A DNA stretch of 64,000 nt, taken from the NCBI RefSeq assembly GCF_021134715.1, contig NC_060023.1, positions 7,254,001-7,318,000 on the forward strand, read 5' to 3'. The notes under the pieces were generated by a model. It made no database searches and was not told where the DNA came from. It was given only the letters and a program-made list of their open reading frames with translations. Shown one piece after another: positions 12,991-22,650 of this stretch (positions are counted from its first letter, which is position 1; the number at the start of each line of letters is the position of its first letter). Position numbers and translations under genes: made by a program. Origin of the DNA: Daphnia pulex. Taxonomy: Eukaryota > Arthropoda > Branchiopoda > Diplostraca > Daphniidae.

Positions 12991-14750
12991 ATTTATTTGA
13001 TTCATAAGAAGTGGAATTCATCTTTTATTTTTGTTTACTACTGGCCATGTGATTTTTGCGTCATTGGTGGCATCAGGAACTGGAATTGGTGTCATTTTTC
13101 CCATCTATGATTTTTTTTATTTCATTTGTTCTATGTCCTATTTTCAAACAGTTTATTTGTGCATTCATTCATTTTTTTAATTCAGAAAAATATATTAGAT
13201 TAGCAGAAAAAATATTTAATTTATGTTGATCCCCGTCCGTCAGGTTTAATTCTAATATTCTGAATAAATCAATTATTCATGAATGATAAAATTCAAATTC
13301 TCAAAGTTCAGACGACTAGTCGACTGTGAATCAAAACAAACAACGTTGCCCCATTGAAGTTTTCCTTTGGTAATTTTTGTGTAGTTTTTTTTCTTAAATT
13401 TTAAAGTTGTGCGATCTAAAATACTTTAAAATAACAACTAACAAACTATAAATTTAGTAAAAAGTAGTAAATTAGGCAAAATTTAAAGATAATTGAGAGA
13501 ATATCTCAGTTCTCACTTCTCAGCTCTAGCAACTACATACTACGTAGTGAGTGGACAGTGATGGTGGTAACCTACTTGTTTTGGGGGGGGGGGCAAATCC
13601 TACTTACAGAATTTATATACTAATAATTAAACTTTACTCACTTAACTGTTTATCATATACACGATGACTTAACAGTGTAAGTACTTTGCTAAAAAAAATG
13701 ATATATTATACTGAGATATGAATTTTGAACTTTTTGTGTCGCACACCAGCTTACTAACCACTGTGCTAATCAGAACTTGAATTTGGTTCTAATCGTAAGT
13801 ATTGAACAGGAGTTATGTAAATTTAAGAAGATTAAATTAAATTTAATGATGAGTATGTTGCTGATGGTACTTGTTATGTAAACATATTTTATTTTATTTT
13901 ATTTTTTCTAAAAATTAATTAACGCTGAGCAAAGTACTTGTCCTGGAAGCACGTATCAGAATAAATGTATATAAATATGTTAAATATTGTATTCATTTTA
14001 CATTACACAAATACACTACTGGTTGTCGAGTAGGCAAGATTCATCTAAATTCCTCTAGTTCGTCTGCCAATGCGTCTTTTCGAGACATGCGGTATGGAAT
14101 ACAGAATATCCTAGTCGCAATTTTTTATCTGGTGAAATCTTTTATTACTTTCCCCGTTCCAGATACGTCTACTAAATAACGTTGTAAAATTCCTACGAAT
14201 TAATCAATATTCAGTTACCCGAAAAAGCTCATCTCATACCAAGGCACCTGCTTCACCTCAAAACAGGCAGAAAAAACTGAAGAGTGAAGACTTCGTCACA
14301 TTCTGGTAATTGCAGAACATGCCGAGTCAGGGACGCAAACGCATCTTTAACAGCCGCCATTAAAGTTTTCGTCAATATGGAGCAAAAAAACTGGGACAAT
14401 CTTTTGCCAGACCAAATTTACGCCATCAACACTTATGTTCAGTCTACTAAAGAAGTAGACTGGTCGAAAAATTTCCCCCAAGTCGAAAAATTTATCTCCA
14501 TTTGCATCCATATGGTCTTCCATACAAGGGAGTACAAATCCAGACTTACGTTTGATTCTTGGCAATTCTGACGGAAGCTGTGGGAAACAATTGAGATTGA
14601 ATCGTCATCGAAATCTCTATGTTTAGAATTGTGGAAGCGAAAGTTTGGTAACTTTAAGAAAAAATCACTTAAATAGTGAAGAACAACAGCCCCATAATTT
14701 AAAAAAGAAATAGCAAAAGTTAAAGAAGTTTCACTTTTAATATTTCATTT
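12991..14750. other. AT-rich stretch, one unrecognised short frame
   Basis: Contains a homopolymer of G at about 13582-13592 and simple ATTTT repeats near 13890. A short plus-strand frame (14284-14571, with the stretch MEQKNWDNLLPDQIYAINTY) looks protein-like in composition but matches nothing known to me. It ends just before the Ulp1-bearing element and may be the 3' part of the relic at 11.7-13.0 kb. Confidence 0.3.
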
Positions 14751-14758
14751 TAATTATT

Positions 14759-14816
14759 GGGGTATTAGTAATGTGCATGACAACTCTGCATGACTGCATG
14801 ATAATAATCTGCATGA
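14759..14816 (+). repeat. Left terminal inverted repeat
   Basis: Starts GGGGTATTAGTAATG and contains three TGCATGA-type motifs. It is inverted relative to 15651-15707. Confidence 0.9.
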
Positions 14817-15068
14817 ATTCGCCGCATGAATCGAAAAGGATTCATGCAGATTACCCCCATATTTTATATTGAAATTCAATCACTGTATTGTATTTTGTTG
14901 TATCTTGTATTGTATCGTGTCGTTAAAATGAAGTCAAAACAAAATGAAAAATTTTTCATGAAAGAAAAAAAAACAGGAAAGGAAAATAATGGATTTACAT
15001 AATAAAGTAAAGTTAAAGGGCTTAACCGGTTACAAAAAACCAACAACATAGCAACAATGAACTCAATT

Positions 15069-15584
15069 TTAACTGGTTATTTTCCATACTTTTTGTCTGG
15101 TTGGTTGTACTTTGGATGTCGATGTTTTTGGAAAAGGTTTTAATTCTAAGTCTCGTAAACATCCCTTTAAGTGATCCTTCATTTGAGATTCTTTTACGAA
15201 GACAATGGTTGAAGGGTCTGCTCCTAGAGCAACTTCAACGGCGAATGCAAGTGCAAACACACCACAACTGCTTTTGTCAGCTTGTTTTTGACAACTTGGG
15301 GCATACAAGCTGTAATCTGTATAACCCAACAAGCTGGAAATTGCTTTCACCGTTTCCTCTTCGGAACTCCTTTCAAATCCCAAGCTGTCATACACGGCTA
15401 CATTATGGTTTCTGCACACTGGGAAACCGGAAACAGCTAGGACCCAATGGCATTTTCCGGTATGAATTATTTGTATCCAACGTTTTTCTTTCGGCACAGG
15501 GTAAGTTCCAGTGGACGTTGCGTGATGAACATACCAATCATGTAACAATTGGTTGTTTTTCAAATGGGCGCTTGCCAGAAGCAT
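15069..15584 (-). CDS. Ulp1-type (C48) cysteine protease, transposon-borne
   Basis: A 171-aa frame with all four expected active-site positions of the Ulp1/SENP family: His46 (in GKCHWVL), Asp66 (in VYDSLGF), Gln101 and Cys107 (in QADKSSCGVFA). This family cleaves ubiquitin-like modifiers; many eukaryotic transposons carry divergent copies whose role is unknown. The frame stays open upstream of the ATG to about 15626, giving residues that look like the start of the domain and ending at a run of eleven C/G bases (15615-15625) where slippage could have truncated it. It lies wholly inside the 949-bp inverted-repeat element, so it is a passenger gene and not a host gene. A residual exon of a longer transposon protein is the main alternative. 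No stop or frameshift interrupts the core. Confidence 0.85.
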   Translation of the reverse strand: MLLASAHLKNNQLLHDWYVHHATSTGTYPVPKEKRWIQIIHTGKCHWVLAVSGFPVCRNHNVAVYDSLGFERSSEEETVKAISSLLGYTDYSLYAPSCQKQADKSSCGVFALAFAVEVALGADPSTIVFVKESQMKDHLKGCLRDLELKPFPKTSTSKVQPTRQKVWKITS

Positions 15585-15650
15585 TTCATCTTCCTTTAAG
15601 TATGCATGGCCATTCCCCCCCCCCCATTAAAAAAAAGCTTTCTTTTGGTG

Positions 15651-15707
15651 TCATGCAGATTATTATCATGCAGTCATGCAGAGTTGTCATGCACATTACC
15701 AACACCC
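15651..15707 (-). repeat. Right terminal inverted repeat
   Basis: Reverse complement starts GGGTGTTGGTAATG and then matches the left end base for base to TCTGCATGA. Confidence 0.9.
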
Positions 15708-15715
15708 TAATTATT

Positions 15716-18700
15716 GCGTGTTCACAACAAACATTAAAAATAAAAATGTTTAAAATATGTAATTTTTTTTACTAAAATCTAATTCTTCTGCTATAAATAA
15801 ATCAAGAATGTCACATCTTTAATTCGATGATGAGCCGTATTATAATCTCTCGTGATTTTGAAAATAAGAAATGATATTGTCATGTACAAAATCGGATAGT
15901 AAGTAAAATTGTATATGTATGTGCCTATATGCATGTGCCTACATACATTTCATGCTGCACGACAAGTTGGTAACGAGACCATTCGATAACTCGGACGACT
16001 TAATAAACTGTTTGCTTCAAATGGGAGATGTTGGGCCCAATTATTGTTTCTGGTCAACTTGACGTGATATGAAATCACTGACCGTAAGGCACTTTGCGTT
16101 TCACAATCTGCATTATTGTTCTTGCTCAGTGCTTGTCTGTTGTGTTTGTAAAGGCTAGAAATCCTTTAGAAATTAATCGCCTATTTCAAGAACAAGATAA
16201 AATATATTGAAAATGATCTTTTCAGTGAAAAATTCCGATAAGAGATTCTGATTTCAGGTATGGTGAACTCTGGATAACAAAATATTTACTGAATTCCGTT
16301 CATTAATTATCAATCAATGTATCCGAACTGTCGTTGCCACCAAATTCAGTTATCAGAAAAAGAATATATAGATCATTTAATGATGGCAAATTCATGGTGC
16401 AGATCATTTTCGGATGCATTTTTGTGTCTTAAGTTAATTTCATACCATCACAAATACCTGTGTGAGTAGGCTAGATACTTCATGTACCTATAATCGTTCT
16501 TGATAAACAATTTTCCATGGAAAAAACTGTTTGAAAGTGTTTCTTACAGGAACATTTGAATTCTTACAAAGAAAAGGTTTATAAGATGCACTTGAATGAT
16601 CATTATTGTGCACTTGAAGGATCTACTGGAATGCACTGAGAAAGAAAAAGTTAATGGTCAGTTTTCAAACATTATTTCTGAAATGACAATAACAACTAAC
16701 ATGTAATTCAAAAACATTCCTATATCTGAAGGAAATAAACACAAGTAGGAGTGTATATTATCCATTTTCATGACAGATATTTTTCACTCCATGACAGCTT
16801 TCCCTTAATGAACAACAATCCAATTCAATTCATCTGATAATAAACAAAATGTGTAATGCTGGCGTGGATTTGTGGAACTTTTTTGAAGCACAATACAAAA
16901 CACAATATTTACCATCCAATGTGGTAAATCTGGGTTGGTATTCCCTAAAAGATTAGTGATGTCAGAAATAACAATTTTTCGTTGCTTCCTCAAAACCTTG
17001 TAAGCGATTTCTCAAACGTTTCCTACTTGAACAGCTTGCTGTTGAAATTATGTTAAAATAGGAACCGTTTCATTCCTCTCCATCCAGATACATGTTAAAA
17101 TTCAAAATCACCCCAATGGATTCTCCAGTTGACTCGTAACCTTTAAGCCTATCAATTGTGTCATCTTTAAAGCATCGATTATAAACTTCAGCTTGGATCC
17201 CTTTGACAAATAGACCAACGTGGATTCGATGACTGTGTGATTGTAAATTGTAAATCGTTAATTGCTTTCTTCATTAAAAGCTAATTAAAAAACGAATCGC
17301 ATACAATATATGAAAATCGATTGCTTATGCCTTTTCTCCCTAGTGATACTGCATTTTCACCATTTTTACACTGGATTGCACTTTTACACTTGAAGACAAT
17401 GTACGTAAGTAGTAAAATTGCAAGTGATACTCGATCGCCTTTTCATAGTGGTGATTTATAGTGCTTTCGCTTTTTTTCTTTGTTTGTACAAGAGAGACAG
17501 GTATGTCACGTGATCCCATTGTGACAACATTTATCTTCCTAAATTTCTGGAAGAAGTGAAATATTTTTTGATTGGCAATCTACTGGCGATCCAAGTGAAA
17601 CGGTAGCAATAGCTTGTATATATGTGCAAAACCATGGATGTAAAATTGTCGATTTTAAATTTACAAATTTTATTGCCTATTTAATAGTTTCAATCACTGC
17701 TCACTAATGGAGGTTCAAAGTCATTTAAACAATTGATATACATTGACACATGTTGTTTTTTGGGGGAAATGCTGACACCAGTAGAAGTCGTTTTAGACAG
17801 ACACTGTTGTTTCAATCTGAGTCAGAAGTTAGGAAAATCCGCTCCCCATCCGTCGTTTCAATTCTCTCGGAGAAAAAATTGTGGAATTATATGCTCACCC
17901 TGGATTCTACAAAAAATAGTGTCAGATTATAAGACTGTATAGCAAGGGATAAGCATTTATAGACATTTATATAACATCATTACTAAGGAGGGTTAAAAAT
18001 GACTCACCTAAACAAATTGAGGCATTGGAAATTACATTAGAGAAAAATCGAGAATTTAATTTGCTGAACATAACACAATTCAACAGGCAAATAAAGATCT
18101 CGCAGAACTAGAAAGAGACTGTAGAACAGAAAATAGAAAAGTCCCAGCAGATGATAGATCCCATTGCTGGTTTAATATAAGTATTCCAAAAACAAAACAA
18201 AGCAATGGAAATTTGGAATGTCTTGATTACAATACAAACAGAATCTAATACTAGATGGTTTGGTATTTTATATGTGAAGGTGTTTTGCGGTGAAGGTGAT
18301 AGCATTTACCCAATCATGTAAACTGAATACCATCCTAGTGCCCGGGTAGCACAAAAAATTAATTTGCACATGTATTCAATGTTGAAAAATGTCATATTTT
18401 TGTAGTGTGGTATATCTACATTCTCAATAAGTTCTGCCAAAAAGTGATGCTGTCACAATATATCACGGTGGTTTTAACTTTAAGTTAATGTTGCTAAATC
18501 TACAAGAATAAAACATGTTTTGTTGTGTTACAATCATGTTTTGTGAACATCAACTATCCTCACAAGTAATAATTTTGTTTTAATCATGTTTTTAAAAAAT
18601 ATTTTTGATTCTACAAGCAAAAACATGTTGAATTTATGTTACAATTGCGTACCGTAAGTTTATGTTCTCCGCGAACATCTGTACAATATGGCCTATTGTG

Positions 18701-19100
18701 TTATCAAAACATATTTTATTTTTCTACAAGAATGTAACAAATAATAAGCCGTAGTAATGTTATTCAATTCATCTCAGATGGTGTGTCTAGGTTATTGCTA
18801 TGTGTTTGAATATTTTAGCAACGACCTCTTCGTGATTTACAATAAAAATACATCAATCACATCATATAACAACTAATATAATTTGAATAATTATTGAATA
18901 ATTGATTCTTGTAACTTAAAAGCGGAGACGAGTAAACAAAACTTTATTTTCGAGAAAAATTGCGCATCAGGGCCGGTGACGGTATGTATCATAAATTAAC
19001 ATCAGCAATGCAAAATTGGTAAGACGAGCAAGTAATTATATAGATAAGCGTCTTGTCTATCTTCCCTTTCATCTTGATTAAATGGAAACAACACGCATTT
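15716..19100. other. AT-rich stretch without a recognised gene
   Basis: Only short unsupported frames. About 18000-18240 on the plus strand can be read as a broken Lys/Glu/Gln-rich coiled-coil-like frame, but stops interrupt it. Diverged repeats occupy 18470-18760. Confidence 0.45.
18470..18760. repeat. Diverged repeats around an AAACATGTT core
   Basis: Three loosely similar blocks begin TCTACAAGAATAAAACATG (about 18498), TTCTACAAGCAAAAACATG (about 18609) and TTCTACAAGAATGTAACAA (about 18723). Each is followed by GTTACAAT or similar. They look like decayed copies of one short repeat or MITE. Confidence 0.4.
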
Positions 19101-19134
19101 TACACAAGAATTGAAGTCTGCTGTCGGCCAACTT

Positions 19135-20590
19135 TTATTCTTCCCCGAAACAAATTCCGGGTCTGCCACAATGTAAATGCATACACTCAAGACATCCAAT
19201 ATATATTTTTAAACATATATTTAGTGTTGTGGCTGTACCGATAGTCTGAATAGTTCCATAATTAGAAATACGAAGGTTGAAGTACGCGCTACCTAGCTTG
19301 GAAGAAGGAAGTGGTTCGGAAAATGCATCATATTTGTCCCCTTCATCGCCACCTTGCTTCATCAAAAGTAATAATTCCAGCCCATCTACGCGACCAGGAC
19401 TGATTTTAGTCACCTTGACAACTTGAACTTTGTTGCTATTATTGGAATCTTGAATGATTAAAAAAGAATTCGCTTCAGATTGCACACAAAGTCTTTCCAA
19501 TGGCATGACATTTGGATTCTTAAATCTGAAATGATCGAACAATATAATGTTTTAAAGAGAATGAAATATGATATAAACGAGAAAAAGATACATTGTATAT
19601 AATATTTATTCAAAATATCTTATGAGCTCGGTGTCGTTCCAATTTTTGTAATTTCGGACAGACGCTTCTTCAGTTGGGCTCACGGACGTTTGGTTCCACG
19701 AAGAAGCCGTTTGATTTTACCAAAATAATTTTTGAACGGAAATGTGCTGATTTCATCTAGACAACCATGTCGTAAAACATCCTATGCGATATGCATAACT
19801 GAGGGCACGTTGTATACAAGATATTCCTCCCAATAATTACGACCAAATTTGTGAACGAAGTTACAGAGACACTCGCCTGCATACTTGATGAAATCCCGAA
19901 TAGAGTTTGGTGAAGCCAAAATTCTTATAGCTGTATTAAAGTGGTCACATAATTCTTCTGTTATGATTCCCTTCAGTGCAGCTCCACCACTGTAAAGTAA
20001 AAAGAGCGTAACTCAGCGGCCCTCCAATAGTGAACATCTTCTAATAATCTTCCCTTCCTTTGAAAGTCAGGAAAGTCAGGAAAGCTTGATTTGAAATGTC
20101 CCATCCGCTTATTCAAAGCAAGAACGTTTTCTTTGGAAAAGAAGTAGTCCCTCCATTTTTGAAGAATATTATTCATAACGCACAGGCAACCCCTGTGAAT
20201 GTAGTCCAAGGGGAACGTGTACACCATATTGAGTTGTAGTTGAGTAAATGGGCTGTCATCATTCGGGAATGATTGTGAAATTGGTCTGTTTTTTACGGAA
20301 GGACTTGTCAGTACGAAGTTTCCCATTAGTGTAAGGAATGTCATTCGTCCACAAATTTTCTTCAGGTGTTGAACACATCTTTCGCATGCACCTTATCCTG
20401 TGTGACCCTAAATTACTTTGACCAAACTCTGGGCTGGGGCATCACACAAAATATAAGTCTCGATGACTATAATTTTCTTGGTATAAGTCTCTAATGTTTT
20501 CAACTCAACCAGCAAAGGGGCCAGATATGCCTTTACACAAGCCGGTTTATTGCCGCAGTGAACACTCGCCTAGTTAGAATAAACAATAAC
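19135..20590 (-). pseudogene. Relic of an unnamed widespread animal transposase-like protein
   Basis: Read on the minus strand from about 20570, the order of blocks matches a large family of transposon-encoded proteins seen in many invertebrates. ETYILCDAPAQSLVK is followed by a Cys-containing region (near 20380), then QLNMVYTFPLDYIHRGCLCVM with a KGRLLEDVHYWRAAELRSF block (open frame 20344-19973). Next come LVYNVPSVMH, and PFKNYFGKIKRLLRGTKRP at about 19740-19680. A further frame at 19542-19135 lies where these proteins have their C-terminal part. Several stops and frame changes separate the pieces, so it is a pseudogene. I recognise the protein pattern (a D-A-P-A block, FPLDYMH, and a WKATEFR-like motif) but not an agreed superfamily name. 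Confidence 0.7.
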
Positions 20591-20597
20591 AAAATAA

Positions 20598-20715
20598 TGC
20601 CTACCATACCCCCAGTATTTTTACGCCTTTTTCTTTTTTCCCTTCATATTTAAAGAAATAGTAGAGTGAAAAGAAAAAGAGAAAAAGGCGTAAAATTCTG
20701 GGGTTACGGTAGGCA
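20598..20715. repeat. 118-bp fold-back element
   Basis: The left arm starts TGCCTACCATACCCCCAG and reads into TTTTTACGCCTTTTTC. The right arm is its imperfect reverse complement, ending GGGGTTACGGTAGGCA. The arms are about 45 bases with a short AT-rich loop. It resembles a MITE or a hairpin-forming repeat. Confidence 0.7.
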
Positions 20716-22640
20716 CCGTAGTATCCCTTCCGTCAAATTAAACTTAAAACATAGAGAGCCATTCGCCTGTTCAAGACACTTTCACGGATGACTGTATATT
20801 CTGGTAAGATTGGCTATAAACATTGTAAAAGTGTTAAATCGCAATTTCTATAGGCTACAAGAAAAAATGATGGCGACAACAAACTGGACTTCCCCCCGTA
20901 GATGGGGAGGGGGGAAGGAAAATTCAATTTTTGGAAAACGTTGGACAAATTAACCATGTAAGACAATATCACGTGAGAGAACGAAGAAGATTTCCGGTGG
21001 GCAAAGATGAATGGCAATTGGAGTTACTGTAATGAGTGGCCTGTAGTAGAAGATACCACTGCTGGATGTTGGCTTTGCCGTTTGCCGCTTTGCTGTTGGC
21101 TTATGAAACGCAAGGGAGAGATGAAGAAGTCGTCGAGGGCTCTCGTGCCGGAAGTGAAAAAAAAGCATTCAAAATTGGGAAAAATAGAGATGTCATAATA
21201 AAATAATAAATAAAGCCACAATATGACTCGATGAAATTATCACATGAAATTCTTTACTTCAGTGAATCGTAACATAATAGCAAAAACTTAAAAAGAAAAA
21301 ATGGAAAACCAATTTAGTAAGCATTAACGTTCCGTAGGTTACGGAGTCCGTCTATTTTTCTTTCCACGTCGAAAGGGAAAAGTAAAGTAGTGATCGTATG
21401 CAAAATAAAAAACAAGAGACACGGATCAGACTTGAGCTACGACTGCACAAGTTAAGGACATCGGCAAAGAAAAGAACCAAAATCGTTGATAGGTAATAAG
21501 ACTATTGCAAGAGGAGCAGGAGCGTTCATCATTCGCTTTCCTCTACGCCTCTTCCTTTCTCTTCCTGACTACAGACGAAAGCGACGAAAAAAGTTTATGC
21601 CTGATTGTCTACCCAATATTTTATTTTGAAATTTACATATTACAAAGTTTTCCGTGCAGCCCATGAACAAAGAGGAAAAAGGAATGAAAGAAAAGGACGC
21701 CAATTTCAATATAACAAGATTTCAAAAGGGTGTGACGGCCAGTTTTTTCTCCACTTGCAGAATTCCGCAATTCTGGCTCATAGCCCAAGCCAAATCCAAA
21801 ATTAAGTGAGGGAAAACTGCAGAGACAAAGAAGACGTCAAGAGAAAAAATGGTGTTTTCCCGGAATCAACACAGAAGACTTCAAGCATTCCAGTATGGTT
21901 TAACTTCAATTCACGTACTGTTGCTCTATGCTCACGATGATTGATGAGTGCACAAAACATCTGGTATAACTTTCGAGGTAACTTAGATGAATGGGTAAAG
22001 CTTTTGATTCCAAATGTTGCCTGGTGGATTCCAGGTACAACTCCATCGTCAAATACAAACTGCGATCACGTGTAGAACCCCAGAAATACACACTTGTCTC
22101 TTGACCACCAAGAACCGAATCGTCAAAATGTGTCACGTTGGCCAACATGCTAACTGCAGCCATTTTCAATGCCTGGAAACGGTAAAAAAGAATTCAACAT
22201 TGTACTGTTCTAAACGTTAAGTTAATTACGAAAAACGTTTACATACCAAAAATGTAGCATAAGCAATGTTGGTTTTTTTAGGGAAGTAATTGTGATTGTG
22301 CCTCGATATTCACCTTTCAAATCAACAACAATACAAGTTTGAAGACGTTGACATATCAGTTACTGTGATAAAATTAACACACAAAAGAAAAAAAAAACAA
22401 TAGTTTTCTAATAAATGAAACTTACCAGATTAATATGAGATGGCAAAAATTTATTTCTGAGCACGCGGAATGGCAATGCCGAGTTGGTCATCCATAACAT
22501 TGGTTCAACAACAAATTAGTGCTGTCAATAAAGCACCCACTCGACCAACTTGGGTTGTATACGCCCCTACCCGAGTGAACACCCGAGTAACGAGTAGCGG
22601 GTAGAACGTTGCCAAAAATATGAAATGTGAAATGTAAAAC
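20716..22640. other. Stretch without a recognised gene
   Basis: Short frames only. A minus-strand frame at 22169-21906 (starting MKMAAVSMLANVTHFDD) and one at 21007-21198 plus are protein-like but unrecognised. Some of the right end may be flank of the hAT relic that follows. Confidence 0.4.
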
Positions 22641-22650
22641 ACAAAGTGAA

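Larger units (their letters stand above)
14759..15707. mobile_element. 949-bp TIR element carrying a Ulp1 protease frame
   Basis: A compact DNA transposon. The left end (14759-14816) and right end (15651-15707) are inverted copies about 57 bases long that differ by one indel and two substitutions. Both are flanked by the identical octamer TAATTATT (14751-14758 and 15708-15715), read as an 8-bp target-site duplication. The ends carry repeated TGCATGA motifs, and a subterminal hairpin lies at 14806-14818 paired with 14840-14852. The only coding content is a Ulp1-type protease on the minus strand; there is no room for a transposase, so the element must be non-autonomous. An 8-bp duplication and an Ulp1 passenger occur in several eukaryotic transposon groups (KDZ-like among them), so I leave the superfamily open. 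The near-identical ends suggest fairly recent insertion. Confidence 0.85.

Noticed and set aside
15101..15775. 224-aa plus-strand frame over the Ulp1 element
   Set aside because: Antisense shadow; it runs through the right inverted repeat and out of the element, while the minus frame has the complete catalytic set.
22440..22650. hAT terminal repeat near CACCCACTCGACC
   Set aside because: No inverted partner or 8-bp duplication was found on the far side of the relic.
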